In this document: positions 24,213 to 36,520 of the stretch, in pieces
How the letters are laid out: each line of letters begins with the position of its first letter
Position numbering within the stretch: the first letter of the stretch is position 1
DNA from: Pseudocercospora fijiensis CIRAD86
Taxonomy: Eukaryota; Ascomycota; Dothideomycetes; Mycosphaerellales; Mycosphaerellaceae
DNA: 64,000 nt
NCBI RefSeq assembly: GCF_000340215.1
Contig: NW_006921538.1
Span: forward strand, 2,734,651 to 2,798,650
Reading direction: 5' to 3'
Notes under the pieces: model-generated
What the model was told of the DNA's origin: nothing
Seen by the model: only the letters and a program-made list of their open reading frames with translations
Databases searched by the model: none
Made by a program: the position numbers and the translations under genes

Positions 24213-24847
24213 TAAAAGCTATTAGTGGCATAAAAGAGAACTCATATAGAACGATATAGCGTCGACGAAGGTTCCGGCGCACTTGCACAAGTCGCGATGG
24301 TAGCTATGACTTCCCTCTTCATGCTCCGCGACTCCCAAATGTCCCCCCGTGATCATAGTAGGACCTCCCTCTCGACGAAAAGCCAACATGGCTCCTGCGG
24401 CCGTACGACTCCAAACAGACCACGATGTTTACATGTACATGTAGCTTTCCACAAACCCAGCTCCATCCATCACAACCCAAAATCTCCAAGCAGCCTACAT
24501 AGCAAATCCACCATGATGTCCTCCACCACCTCCTCAGAATTCCACATCCCAGCAACCCTCTCTCCACCCAAAACCAGAAAAAACTCCACCGAGCAAGCAA
24601 ACAAACCCCCCAAACTAAAATCAACCCTCCTACTAACATTCCCCATTCAATTGTCCCTACTAGTTTAAACAACTACTCTAACAAATAATAAAAAACAAAA
24701 CAAAAAAGTCTATACCCTAGAACCCCACTCACAGGCAGACCCGAAAGAAGTTTACAGACTCGAAACGGACTGCTATAAAGTCTTATATATCTTACTAATT
24801 CTACTTCTCTCGGAAATTCTCCGCTAAATCAAAGCCTACTAAAGCGC
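24213..24847. other. Gene-to-island transition, no gene
   Basis: The region 3' of the transcription factor starts as ordinary sequence. From about 24430 it becomes strongly C/A-rich on this strand (ACCCAAAATC-type runs) and ends in an A-rich run near 24680-24710. I see no coding feature. The RIP signature begins at about 24780. Confidence 0.4.
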
Positions 24848-24864
24848 CTAGTATAGTCTATAAT
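24848..24864. repeat. Left half of a 17-bp inverted repeat flanking the island
   Basis: CTAGTATAGTCTATAAT here is the exact reverse complement of 47175-47191. The pair lies just outside the gypsy LTRs and may be the termini of an older, smaller element into which the chromovirus inserted. No target duplication was seen outside the pair, so this stays tentative. Confidence 0.45.
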
Positions 24865-24910
24865 CAATTTAATTAATCTAGGACCCCCTAGATTAAATTA
24901 GATTACTAGG

Positions 24911-25106
24911 TGTTAGGGCTAAAGAGGCTATACGTGATTAGTATGTAACTAGGCTAAGTAAAGCTAGGGTCTCAGTGCCTTAGGTAGGGCTTAGCGCTTA
25001 GCAATAGGCTAACTTGCCTGCCTTCCTCCCTCTCCTCCTAGCTCCTTATCGAATACTACTCGTACCTACTACTACCCTATCTACCTGCTAATATACCCTT
25101 CTTATA
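24911..25106 (+). repeat. 5' LTR of the chromovirus
   Basis: This 196-bp repeat begins TGTTAGGGCTAAAGAGG and ends CTTATA (ancestrally likely CTTACA). It matches 46684-46880 along its whole length, with differences that are mostly C/T or G/A transitions, as expected from RIP acting separately on each copy. The shared core includes GATTAGTATGTAACTAGGCT and TGCCTGCCTTCCTCCCTCTC. Confidence 0.8.
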
Positions 25107-25599
25107 TAGTATTCGATCTACCCTTAAAGGGCAGTAGCTAGATAGTCCTTGTTTTAAGCTTTTAGCGGTATAGCTACAAAAACTATCGATTTAACTATAT
25201 TACGCCCGAAGAACGGGACCTACTCGTACTATTCTACTAAGAACAACCGTACTAATTATTAAGCAAGGCCTTCTATACGGCCTATTATACTAAGTTAAGT
25301 ATACTAGACCGATATCTACTAATTCCGCTACATCCGTATCTTAGGGGCTAACAATATATTATTAGTACTACCCCTTATTATAATAGCCGGCTCGTTACGA
25401 AACAACAACCGTGCTGCCGCTAGTAGCGCTAGCAATAACAACGCTAGTAGTATAGTGCCTAAAGTGCCTACTAAAGCACCTACTAAAGTGCCTCCTACCG
25501 AAGAGCCTACTACTAAGTCTGCTAAAGAAGAACCTACAATTCTAGGTAATAATCTAGAATTGCTTATTAACGACATTCTTAACAACATTGTTAATCGAC

Positions 25600-28500
25600 G
25601 ATATAGCTAGCTAGCCTTTAGCCCCTAACTAGTAGGGAGACTTTAAGAAGCCACTTAAAATAGGCTTACTACCCTACGTTAAGAACAATAGCTAAAGGAT
25701 AATCTCCTTAAGATTCGCCGCCTATAGGAAGCCCTAACAACTACTGCTAGACTAGAACTAGTAGCAGGACCTTCTATATAAAAGAAGGATGCTAAGCTTA
25801 AGGACTGCACTGTGTTTAATAGCTCTAGTCGAAAGTAGTACAACGACTACATTCGTAACTGTAAGCTTAACTAGCGAAACGTACTAAGGGCTCTTCTAGA
25901 CGACTATTTACTAGTTGTCTACGCTATGCAGTATATAAATAGCGACCTAAAACGCACCTAGGATAACTATTTTAACTCCCTCGATAATTAGACCGCTATC
26001 TAGTAGCAGACCTATAAAACCATTATATTAGACACCCTTAGAAACCCTATACTAAGATAACAATACGCTTAGGACTAATACCTCCGAGCTAAACAAAAGA
26101 CTAATTAATCGGCTCGCTTATTTAAGGCCTATTTAAAGACCCTCGAGGACGATTTGCTAGCTAAGACCGACTCTATCTAGATTTCCGAAATACGTCCTAA
26201 ATTGCGATAGGAATTGGTCCTTAAATTAGACCGCCGTCGTGTGTTCGAATAGACTAATCTAATACGCATTCAATTTATAGTCGAAGTAGAAACAGCTAAA
26301 CGAGCTATCTAGCTTTAATAACGACTAGAATCGAGGATCCGGCTAGCTAGTACTAATCGCGGCAATCGTAGTAGCCGCGGAGGAAACTAAGGTTCCTACT
26401 ATAACAACAATGCTAACAATAGGAACAGTAACGACCGTAGAAGAGGTCGTAGCCGACGGCTATATAGAGGAGGCCGCGACAGGGGTCGTAGAAGGGGCTC
26501 GTATCCCTATAATGCTAACCGCTCGGCTAATAATAGTAATAACAGCTACGGCAACCTACTAACCGGATTGAAGTGCTTTAACTGTAATAGCACTAGCTAT
26601 CTCCTAGGCTAATGTAACAAACCTAAGGACTAGGCCCGAATTAACCGTACTTCCGCTAAGCATAGGAAGCACCTTTTAGCCGCTAATGCTACCCCTATCG
26701 GCTCTTTTAACTAGTCGAAAAAAGAATAAGCGCCGCACTAACTGTTAGCCTTATACGGCGTAAAACTATCGATATTGTGCTAGCTATTATACGTACCTGT
26801 CTTATATAGGATACGCATAGAACTACCTATTAAACTAAGGTTATACTAGATCTAGGAAATTCGGTTAGCGCCCTTATTAATTACCGCCTAGCTAAGCAAT
26901 TAGACCTCCGACAATTGCCTAGAACCGATATGCCAACCCTTGCTTAGTTTAATAACGCTCGGCACTTAACCTATAGAGCCTACTATATTCCTATAGTTCT
27001 AAAGGACGACCTCGGCAATAAGCGTTTATTAGACTTTACTACCTATATAGTAGATATAGACAACCTCCTATCCGATATTGTTATTAGCAACCCTGTTCTT
27101 AAGTACTATGCTATAGTTATAGACTTAGGCAGTTAATAGTAGCGATTTAGGATCGCTAGGAGAGAGGATATTAAACATATTAACATTAGCGAGTGCCCTA
27201 ACAATATTAAGGTTCTGTTTATTAGTACCCTAATACTAGCCTCCGCCTTAGCTAATCCGACTACCGACCTGCTCGGTAGTAATAACGATAAACCTATGCC
27301 CCCTAATAGCATAGACCCTAAACAGCTTACTCGCATACCTTAGCCTATTCGAGAAACCTATATTAATATATTCAAACACTACCTAGTATCGACATTGCCT
27401 ATATTTAAAGAGACTAATTATAAGATTAATATTATAGAGGGCAAGGAGGTCCCCTTTAGGCCCCTCTATAACCTTAGTAAACGAGAACTTGCTGTATTGC
27501 GTAAGTACCTAGATAAGAACCTAGCTAATAGTCGGATTTAGTATAGCAACAGCCCTGCTAGTATACCTATCCTATTCGTACCGAAGAAGGATAGTAGCCT
27601 ACGCCTATATGTCGACTATCGTAGGCTTAACGCTATTACTATTAAAGACCGCTGTCTACTTCCGCTTATTAATAAGACCCTCGACCGCCTTTCTAGGGCC
27701 TACTTCTATACTATACTAGACATTAAGGATGCGTACTATCGTATCCTTATTCGCAAGGGCGACGAATAGAAGACGGCCTTCCGCACTCGCTATAGCTATT
27801 TCGAGTACTTAGTTATACTATTCGGCTTAGCTAATGCCCCTGCAACATTCTAGTCCTATATTAATCGGGCCCTTTCGGGCCTATTAGACTATCTCTGTAT
27901 AGTTTACCTAGATAATATCCTAGTTTATATACATTTACCTAATATTGCAGAACACTAGGCCGTAGTACGTAAGGTCCTCGACCGCCTATAAGCCTATAGA
28001 CTGTATTACAAACCTTCTAAATATACCTTTGCTACTAAAGAGGTGTTATTCCTTAGCTTCCTTATTTTAACCGAGGGTATTAAGGCTAATCCTAATCGGA
28101 TTAAAACAATTACTAAATAGCCTATTCCTACGTCTATTAAGGAGCTTTAATCGTTCCTCGGCTTCGCTAATTTCTACCGCCGTTTTATTAAGGGCTATTC
28201 GAGGTATATAATACTATTAACTAAGCTTACTAAGACTAAGGCAAACCCTTCTAGAGAGTTTAGGTAGACTAATAAAACACAAGCCGCTTTTAACGGTCTA
28301 AAGAAGCGATTTACTAAAGTCCCCTTATTGTACTATTTCGTACTAAGCAAGCAGATCCGAATTGAGACTAACGCTTTACAGTTCGCTATATCGGCTATTA
28401 TGTCACAGCAATCAGATAATAACTATTACTAGCACCCGATTGCCTTCTTTTTACGAAAGATAATCGATATAGAACGTCGATATAAGACCTACGAGTAAGA

Positions 28501-29487
28501 GCTCTTAGCAATCGTAGAAGCCTTTAAGTATTAGCGCTACTATCTCGATAGTACTTAGTACACAATTCAGGTCTATACGGACTATAACAACCTCCGTAGA
28601 ATTACGAAGGTTACTAGGGTTATAGGTCGATAGGCTAGATAGGCCGTCTACCTCGCTAGGTTCGATTTTAATATATTATATCGGCTAGGCGTAAGCAACC
28701 CTACTAATAGCCTATCGAGGCGACCTAATTACGACAGCGAGACTTAGTACATTAATTCATTGTTTCTAACCCTATAGTATAAGATTGCTATAGCCCGTAT
28801 TGTTAATAAGTAAGCGTAGGATAAGCGGACTTCCGGACCCCGCGGCGGTAACAAATACTATAGCGGAGTTATCGTTCTTCTAGTGCGCGTTAGAAAGGAC
28901 GTAGATCGCTCGAGCTATAATAACTCGATTGAAGATATTGCTATCTATAGCGATAGCACTATAGAAGAGGTTGCAGTAGTTCCGGCTACTAGTACTATTA
29001 GATATATATAATACGTACCTCGTTCGATAGCGAGGGTGCTATTAAATAACCTTATAAATAGGGATAGTTAATCGTTTATAGATAAGCTATTACGTGCTTA
29101 GCAGAGGGACGCCTTTACTATCGAGCGCATTAATAGGCTTGTAAGTAGGCGAACGACTCGATCTAGTAAGAGTAATTAGTCGATCGACGACAAAGGTTAC
29201 TTAAAGTTTAAGGGCAGATACTATATCCCCGCTAAACAATCGATTAGACAAGAGCTTTTAAAGCGACACTATAATAGTAAGCTTGCTAGTTACTATAGTA
29301 CAGAGAGGTCGCACGAGCTGCTATCGCGCATATACTACTAGCTAAATAGTAAGCGGTATATAAAAGAATATATATAGACCTATGCAGTATGCTAGCGTAT
29401 TAAAGCACTAAAGCACCTGCTATTTAGCGAGTTGTCTTTACTTCCTGTTCCTAGGAAGCTATTTATAGAGCTTATAATAGACTTTAT
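25600..29487 (+). pseudogene. Chromovirus gag-pol, 5' part (to the integrase break)
   Basis: Recognisable in order: an NNR/RGR-rich gag C-terminus (26340-26540); the zinc knuckle at 26571-26630, pattern CX2CX4YX4C where Tyr replaces His by CpA-to-TpA; an aspartic-protease region near 26845; reverse transcriptase at about 27580-27930 with LYVDYRRLN, LFGLANAPATF and the catalytic box reading YLDNILVY (ancestral YLDDILVY); RNase H at 28360-28560 (ETNALQFAISA, ELLAIVEAFKY); and the integrase zinc-binding region near 29265-29420. The frame reaches the conserved DFI segment and stops where the hAT element begins. TAG/TAA codons fall where CAG/CAA/TGG is expected. It is non-functional. Confidence 0.85.
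29480..29487. repeat. Left 8-bp target-site duplication of the hAT element
   Basis: GACTTTAT here recurs at 39426-39433 directly outside the other terminus. Removing the element plus one copy rejoins the integrase codons across the DFI-IGLP segment, which supports the exact boundaries. Eight-bp duplication is characteristic of the hAT superfamily. Confidence 0.9.
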
Positions 29488-29507
29488 TAGACCCCGCAGT
29501 GGTTCGG
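29488..29507 (+). repeat. hAT left terminal inverted repeat
   Basis: These 20 bases are identical to the reverse complement of 39406-39425. The inner continuation (TTTCCGAACC) forms an imperfect hairpin with the GGTTCGG of the repeat itself. Confidence 0.9.
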
Positions 29508-29632
29508 TTTCCGAACCACCAAACGTATATAGTTTGGTTTCTTAGCGGCGAACTAGCTCCCTGGTTCCGGTTTGGTTTTTTCGAACCATATAGATTCCTA
29601 GTTTGAACTAGAGACTATATTGGTTTTACTAC

Positions 29633-29920
29633 AAGGACACTCTTATTCGACTGCCGGCCACGATTGCCGGCTATAATAGTAACTCTATTACATTTACTAC
29701 GCTCTTTTGCCGTTGCTAGGGCGTGGTTGCCGTTGCTAGGGCGTAGTTTTGCTATAAGGACACTCTTATTCGACTGCCGGCCACGATTGCCGGCTATAAT
29801 AGTTACTAGGTTGTATTTACTACGCTTTATTACCGTTGCTAGGGCGTGGTTGCCGTTACTAGGGCGTAGTTGCCGTTACTAGGGCGTAGTTGCTGTTACC
29901 GGGGCGTAGTTGCCGTAGTT
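29633..29920. repeat. 123-bp tandem duplication with 20-bp subrepeats near the hAT left end
   Basis: The unit starting AAGGACACTCTTATTCGACT at 29633 recurs at 29756. Each copy ends in tandem copies of GCCGTTGCTAGGGCGTGGTT or close variants: two in the first unit, five or so in the second, up to about 29915. Each copy also contains a GCCGGC palindrome. The position, inside the left terminus and before the first cargo gene, suggests a subterminal transposase-binding array or promoter; this is inference. Confidence 0.7.
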
Positions 29921-30055
29921 GCGAAAGCTTACCTATATAACGTTACGTAGGCGGTAACAATTAGGGCTTCGCGACATTCTTATACTTTTAACTTCTTCCT
30001 CTATACCTATACCGACAACAACTACTATACGCTACGCCCCCGCCCCTTTCCCTTA

Positions 30056-31600
30056 CAATAGTAAGAGAGAAGCGCGCCGCGCGCTAAACAGAAGATGGAA
30101 CTAAAGACCGCGAGTTTATTTTACCTAAGCGTCTAACCAAAAAGCGTAAGACTAAAGAGGAGTACTCTACGAAGAAGAATTCCGTACGAGACCGCGAGAG
30201 AAAGGACAAGATAGATAAGGATAAAAGAGCTAAGGATAAGAGAAGAAAGGCGCGGAATAAGGTATTCTATCGATAGCTAGCGCCTATAGAAAAAAGTGAA
30301 GGTTGGAATGAGAAGACAACCTAAGAGAAGGCTAAGAGGAGGAAAGAATTGCGGCCAGTTTTCGAGCGTGAAGTTTTAGTAGCGTAAGTCAATCTAGCTA
30401 GCGGCCGTAGCTAGTAGCTATAGCCGGCAGCCGTAGCCGGCAGCTATAGCCGGCATATTTTTCTTTAACACGTTAACTAATAGCATTCAGACCTGTAGTC
30501 GCTACCTCTATCGATACGACCGATAGTAACGGAGATGTTTAGATAGCCGAGAACAACAATGCTAGAGTTTAGGATGCCGCGATAGAGCTTAATACTGCGA
30601 ATAAAGGAACTGAAAAAAGCGAGGAGATACTATACGTCGATCTAGTAACAGGTATAGTCTTAGGGCCTAACGCTATAGACGATAAGCGCTAGGAGTAGAT
30701 CGAGCACAGTTAAAGAGACGAGATACTAGTAAAGGGCTAAAGCATAAGTCCTATCAATCTAGAAAATTATAGTTAAAGCTACTACGAAAAGCTAGCAAGG
30801 ATTGGAATCGAGACTAGTCGTCTTTATATCCTCGATATAGAGTAGAAGTTTCTTTATTAGTATTGGAGCGAAGCCTTTGCGTCTATAAAGGCAAAGTAGC
30901 TTACGATTAATGCGATCGGGGCTAGGTATCTAGGGACGGCAGAAGTATTACTATAGGAGGAAGGGGTACAGGTAATTATTCTATGCTCGGCATATGTAGC
31001 CGGCGTTCGTAGCCGGCAGATACTAACAGTTAAATAGAAAGCGTTTCTCGAAGGTAGAGTGCTACTGCTACATAAAATCTTTACTAAGGCAGAGAGGGCT
31101 TATATCCGGAATCTAAGCTGCTAGTAGGATAGGTTAGCGTTGGAATTCTCTAAATCTCTATATAAGCCTCCGAAGGATTACCTATTTCAGCGATACGGCT
31201 TTATCTCGACTACTCCGTAGGTACCCGAAGAAGCTCGAGCGCTCTTTAAGGTCTTTACTAAGAAGCGGAAGGAGTTCGAGGATTAGGATTGGTTAATAGA
31301 GCTGTTAGTTAGTCTTAGGTTTCGTAGTTAGACTCGGCCTAAGCATTTGCTTATCGAGTGTCTTATACCGAAAGAGGATAGATTGAGACTAAAAACGAGC
31401 TTGGATTCGTTAGGTATAGTAGCTCGGTTCCGTTAGTGGGAGAGAGCCGCCGTATAGAAGGCAAAATTTAGGTAGTTAGGGTAGCTAGGAAAGAAATTCT
31501 AGTAGTTAGGCTAGCTAGGGTAGCTAGGAAAAAAAATCTAGTAGTTAGGTAGCTAGGAAACAAAAAAAAAAGGTGGCTAGCTATTTACTGCCTAGCTGTT
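30056..31600 (+). pseudogene. hAT cargo gene 1, unknown protein, RIP-damaged
   Basis: A long frame with stops only at former CAG/CAA/TGG-type codons spans three exons. Exon 1 (to 30383) is very Lys/Arg-rich (KKRKTKEEYSTKKN, RERKDKIDKDKRAKDKRRK). An intron at 30384-30490 has GTAAGT, branch TTAACTAAT and ends TTCAG. A second at 30972-31037 has GTAATT, branch TACTAAC and ends AATAG. Exon 3 contains FQRYGFISTT, EEARALFKVFTKKRKEFED and HLLIECLIPKEDR. The ancestral start may be the ATA at about 30056 (former ATG, as TpG is itself a RIP target). Total length is about 420 residues. I do not recognise the family. The basic N-terminus suggests nucleic-acid or chromatin binding, but this is inference only. 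Both introns carry GTAGCCGGCA repeats. Confidence 0.5.
31440..31575. repeat. TAGCTAGGAAA / AGTAGTTAGG short tandem repeats
   Basis: Three imperfect copies of a ~45-bp unit (AGTTAGGGTAGCTAGGAAA and variants) follow directly on cargo gene 1. They may be decayed coding repeats at its 3' end or a spacer minisatellite. Confidence 0.55.
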
Positions 31601-31701
31601 CCTAACGATACGATACTATAAAAGAAAGGGTGTTTCTCTATAGCTACTAGTATACATCTACTACTCCTAAGTCCTTACCTTACCGTACGAAACCTCAAAA
31701 C

Positions 31702-34700
31702 ATGCCGACCGACATTGTTTATATACTAGGCGCTATACTAGGAAGGGTAACAACGAGACGACAGTCGAAATAGTCTAGTATACGAGCGAGATTACGACAA
31801 CGTCGAGAGGAGGTCGTATACTTACCTTCGAGCCTATCGAGTCCTAGACGACGATTAGGGCTAGATTCATCCTCTCCGAATCCTAGTAGTAGGAATTTAT
31901 TATAGGGTACTACTACCTAGTCCTTACCTTTACGGAGTCTAAGTAGAAGGTTGTTCGGAGATATAAGAACATCGAGTATTAACCCGGAAATCTTCGAAAA
32001 GGCTGGCTAGGCGTATCTTTAGAAACCCGAGTATATAGAGCAGTTCAATCAATGGGTCTATAAGATATAGTTCCCTTTATACTTACGTTCGAAGGAGTAT
32101 AAACTCCGGAAGTACTCGATGCGATAGGGGAGTAAGGAGCGAACGGATACATTCTAGAAGTTCTTTATAGAGGGGGCATTGCACCGTTATACGACTTCTC
32201 GACTTAAAGGTTAACTAGTAATTGTCTATAACTTCTGCGGTTCAATCTTAAAATACCCGAAACTAGGGGATAGGAACTCATCGCCTACGAACTATCTCTA
32301 TTCTAAACGGTGTCGGGAATCTTAAGGAGAGAGGAGAGTTAATATAGATATAGCGTTCTAGAAAGAGGTATATCTTCTAAAATGCCGGCTATAGCTGCCG
32401 GCTATAGCTGCCGGCTACAGATTCCGGCTACCTAAATTAACCGTAGAGATCTAGCTAATTATTATAGGCTACGCTTAAGGAAGCTCTAGGATTAAAGGCT
32501 ACCGATTTCTCCTCCGAAGACTTCAAGCAACTAGTAAACGAAATGCTAGCTATAAACGGTCTTCCGGAAGACTTCTACGAAAGGGAGTCTATATAGAAGA
32601 CATACCTATATCTTACAAACTACCCTCCCCTATTTCTCGGCGCGACAACCTAGCGTATTATGTTCGAAAAGAATAAAGAGGCTACGTTAGACGACATTCG
32701 GGAGATCCTCCGTAATACTCGCCGAGTAGCTATTGCTGTCGATAGCTAGTTAAGCCGGACTATAAGAGCCTCCTTCCTCTCGATTATGCTATACTTTATT
32801 AATTCGGATTAGAAACTCTAGGAACTTATAATCGGATTCCCTGAAATTCTAGGTTCCTATACTAGTAAGGACATAGCGAAGCTTGTCTATACGGCAATAG
32901 ACAGGGTTAGCGTAATAACGAAACTAATCTCGATTACTACGGATAACGCTAGTAATAATCGAACATTGCATAAGGCGTTGTATATACAATTCACTCGCAT
33001 ATGTCTTTGAAATTACTAATTATATCGATAGGGTCGAGTACGTAGAGGAGATTATAAGGTCTACAATCTAGCTTAATCTTCCGAATGTTAAGCTCGCTAC
33101 GATTCCGGATACGTACGACAATACGCACGATGATAACGATGAAGAGGAGCCTATTAATAGCCCTAGCCCTATTAAATCGGAGCCGACGTCGTTACTAGTT
33201 GCATCCCTATAGAAGTTTCCCTACCTCGCTTATATAGTTCAAATCGCGATCCGAGCCCTCTTTAAGACGCTTAAAATTGCACTATTAAACGACGACTAAT
33301 AGAAGATCCTAGATAAGGATAAAGCAAAGTCGAAAGTCGAGAAACTCATTATAGCAATAAGACGGGATAAGGTAGAGAGCCTCGCTCTCGTTTTATATAA
33401 GGTATAACTTTTGTCCGTAGCCGGCACCTATAGCCGGCAACCTAGTATAGTTCTAACTCTTTTTCTCTAGCTTCGTCGTCTAGTAATATATACGAACTCG
33501 AGCTTATAGAGATATAACCGATTCGAGGCTATTTAAAAGAACCTAATCGAGCGCCCTAAAACCGATGCCTAGAATATCGCATAGAATAAGCGATAGCAAA
33601 AGCGGCCTCCTTAGCGCCTACTCCGTTTTACCTAAGACGTTAAGACCCGGTTCGATTCGACTTTCTATATAGTTACGAGGGGATGTACTTTACGTACCGC
33701 TCTCGAGATCTATTAGAGTTCCGAGGGTATTGAGTAGCTCGGCCTTACCGCCGCCGAATAGCGCTAAGCAGAGTATCTCGTCGATATTAGTAAGTATTAC
33801 GCGAAGGTTACTACTACGATTAGAAGAACCCGAGGACCGACGATCTACCTTGTCTTTGCGTACTATAACTAGCTCTTTAACGAGCTCGAGGAAACCGTAG
33901 CTAAGCTAGCTAAGAAGAGCGTTCCCTAGAAAGTAGCTATAACGAAAGCTATAGACACCTCCTATACTAAGTTGCATAAATATTACAGTGCTACCTTTAA
34001 CTCGTTCGGGGATATCTATAGCGTTACGTACTTGCTCAACCCGGTAGAAAAGGATATATACTAGCAGAGGCCGGAATAGAAGGCGGACGAGGTATAGCCG
34101 AAGCATTACTAGACTATTCTAGAAAAGATGTTCTACGAGCGTCGGAAAGAAACTAGTCTAAATGCAGCTCCTACAAAGAAAAAGAAGGTTTAGAAGGCTC
34201 CGACATTATACCTGTTTCGTAGGTAGGAAGTAGAGGCAGAAGAGGAAGCAACTACTAAAGTGAATAAGGAAGAGTTCGATCTCTATCGGCGCGCGAGTAA
34301 GTACAAACCCGTAGGCTCGGAAAGAGGGCTAATAATCTCCAGATCTTACCGGTCTTCTAGACGAATTCGGAGACGATATTCTCGCTATATAGTAGCGGTT
34401 AGAGCCTAAGTTTCTAACGATAGCGTCGGTCGCTCGGGACGTCCTCGCTATCCCGAGCGTAGGCATAGGCTGTAAGAGGTCTTTTAGTATCGCTCGTTAC
34501 TAGGGCCGCTTTAATCGAACATACTCGCCTACTACCTTCGAATCTATTATAGTATTCCGATACTATCTCCTCTACTAGAATCGCTAAGGCAGGTTACTAA
34601 AGATTATACTAAAGGAGTTGATCGAGGAATTAGAAAACCTTAAGATCGAAGAAACCTAGGAGCGCGAAGAGAATGCGAAATTTAGTCTAAGCGAAACCCT

Positions 34701-34817
34701 AATTAGCGATAACGAAGAGGAGGAGGGCGGAGGCAGAAGGCGATACCGGGTCGAGAAGCGGAAACGTATATAGGCTTAGAGCAGCTTTAAGGAGACGAAG
34801 CGTTTACGTACAAGGTA
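31702..34817 (+). pseudogene. hAT transposase, RIP-inactivated
   Basis: ATG at 31702 opens a frame that can be followed, allowing TAG/TAA for former CAG/CAA/TGG, to near 34817. A BED-type zinc-finger-like segment near 32210-32330 (YNFCGSILKYPKLG) is followed by the catalytic region (AIAVDS at about 32735, then SITTDNASNNRTLHKAL near 32930). The C-terminal hAT dimerisation domain lies at about 34410-34570 and reads ASVARDVLAIPSVGIGCKRS followed by FSIARY and a former RR-type stretch, the signature end of hAT transposases. Introns are visible at 32368-32467 (GTATAT...TTATAG) and 33402-33470 (GTATAA, branch TTCTAAC, CTCTAG), both containing GCCGGC repeats. It is inactive in its present form. Confidence 0.85.
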
Positions 34818-34986
34818 ATATAGCCGGCGTATATAGCCGGTATATGTCCGAAATGTGTTTCGAATTCCTAGGACCTAAACAGACTAGTTGCTATAGCAAC
34901 CGACCCCGCTTACCTGCAGACTATTTCTAATTCTCTGTTCGCTCTTCCTCTCCTTCTTCCCTTTCCCTACATTCTTAAAGACAAAT

Positions 34987-35773
34987 ATGCCTTAAGGATT
35001 CGGCTCTTCGGGCCTTCCTAAGCCGGCTACCTCCCCTTCCTTAAGCTACTATCCTTTATTCGAATCTAACGATAACCTAATAAGGCGGTTTGATAGAAGA
35101 CTATTTGTTCTAGAAGGTAAGAAGCATTAATGTCTCCCTACGATTATATGCTTATTAATTTTCTAGGTCCTACCGATATGCCCTCGTCGCCTAAACGCGT
35201 AGATGAATATCTTTAGAGGCTAAAGGGCAAGGGTAAAGCAAGCTAAGCATAGGGAGACCGTAGCGAGAACGAGATATCGGAAGAGCAAGGCTCTCCGTAG
35301 TATATACGAAGGAAGGGGGTTCCTCGGAAAATAGTACCGAAAAACAAGAAGGCTATAGGTAGATAGGAGAAGGCTAAAAAGAGTAGGCGGACGAAGACTA
35401 TCGCGAAGAAAAGTTATCTTTCTATTAAAAGAAAGGGAATAAGGCAGGACTCGACGACAAAGAAGCGGCGCTTTAAACTAGGTACTATTGCCCTTCGCTA
35501 GATCCGGCTTTTCTAAAACAAAAGAGGGACCGAGCTTTTAATCCCTAAGACTCCCTTCTAGCGACTCGTCCGAGAAATTACATTAGATTTTCGGTCTAGT
35601 ATGCGATTTACGGCTAAGGCGATTAGTGCTCTTTAGGAAGCTACGGAGGCATTTCTCGTAACCGAGCTTAAGCTTTTAAACCTCCTTGCTATCTATACGA
35701 AGCGGGTTACTCTTCAAAATAAAGATATACAGCTTCTAGCTAAAATTCGGCGTCGGTTTACAGCGGATTAGTT
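34987..35773 (+). pseudogene. Histone H3-like gene A (hAT cargo), RIP-damaged
   Basis: ATG at 34987 opens a short first exon; a 50-bp intron follows (35117-35166: GTAAGA, branch TTATTAAT, TTCTAG). The second exon encodes a Lys/Arg-rich tail of about 100 residues (RRTKTIAKKSYLSIKRKG) that runs into a histone H3 fold at 35463-35773. H3 landmarks in order: FKLGTIALR, ELLIPKTPF, RLVREITLDF, ISAL-EATEAFLV, LLAIYTKRVTL, NKDIQLLAKIRRRF. Stops are TAG/TAA where H3 has Gln (PF-Q-RLVREI, AL-Q-EA), which fits CAG-to-TAG RIP. Loop 1 has no CenH3-like insertion, but there are two extra residues before ELLI. The tail bears no resemblance to the canonical H3 tail. The frame may extend beyond 35773 after a further former Gln codon. 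Confidence 0.75.
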
Positions 35774-35828
35774 GGAAATTGTATTTAGTCGTTAGATTAA
35801 CCTAGGAGGAGGCCCATTTTCGCATCCT

Positions 35829-36520
35829 TTTGCCGGCTATAGGTGCCGGCTACATTTCTAATTTTATCTCCGCGCCGTCCCTAAATCTAAGGTACGAAGT
35901 AGAAACCTAGCGCTCTATATTTACCCGGCTCTTACAGAGACGAGCTATATTTAGATTAGTTTCTTCGCATATCGCGACCTAGCGGGTAGTAAGCGAAAGG
36001 GCGATAGAACGTTTATAATACGTCTCTATTTAGACCTAAAATACAAAGGTCCTAAGGAGCCCTAGCATCCTAACTATAAGGAGATTCTTTAGCATTAGCA
36101 CTTTAATCCTCTATACTACGAGGTAGATAGCAAGCCTACGAGAGAGAAACTTTAACGAGAAATTCTCTATAATACGTAGCGCTATTGTATAGCTATAGAT
36201 GCGTACTAAGTCCGGCAACTCGAAGAAGAATTGAGATAGCGTATTAGCGACCGAGGAGGAGATCGATAGTATACTAGTAGAGTCGAGGTCTTACAAGCGA
36301 AGCACAAGATAATATAGGCTCTTAGTCGTATAGAGTAACGTACTATATAAATAACTAGGCGTGCTACTCTTATTCACTTACGACCTATATCCTAGGATGC
36401 TCTTATCGTACTTTTTATACTCTTTTCTAATACCTTACCTATAATCGCTCCGCGACAACCGAGTGAATATAAGCTATAGGATTTCCGCTCGGTACCTTAG
36501 CCTTCGAGATACGGCGGAGT
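35829..36520 (+). pseudogene. Unknown coding-like sequence after H3-like gene A
   Basis: From about 35865 a frame with only RIP-type stops encodes NLALYIYPALTETSYI, SFFAYRDLAGSKRKGDR, TFIIRLYLDLKYKGPKEP and HPNYKEIL, then a Gln-rich helical stretch (VRQLEEELR, then VEVLQAKHKII). It could be a C-terminal extension of H3-like protein A across an intron around 35815-35860 (which contains two GCCGGCTA copies), or a separate gene. The 3' splice site is not clear, so I do not join them. I recognise no family. Its 3' half is duplicated directly downstream. Confidence 0.4.

Noticed and set aside
29664..29882. 72-codon plus frame near the hAT left end
   Set aside because: It is a translation of the 123-bp tandem duplication and its 20-bp subrepeats, with no sign of coding constraint.
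30418..30455. GCCGGC arrays as a CRISPR-like array
   Set aside because: Units are about 10 bp with no spacers of constant length, the sequence is eukaryotic, and they lie inside introns of transposon genes.
34987..35773. H3-like gene A as a centromeric H3 (CENP-A)
   Set aside because: The loop 1 insertion typical of CenH3 is missing; the long tail is suggestive but not diagnostic, so only 'H3-like' is claimed.
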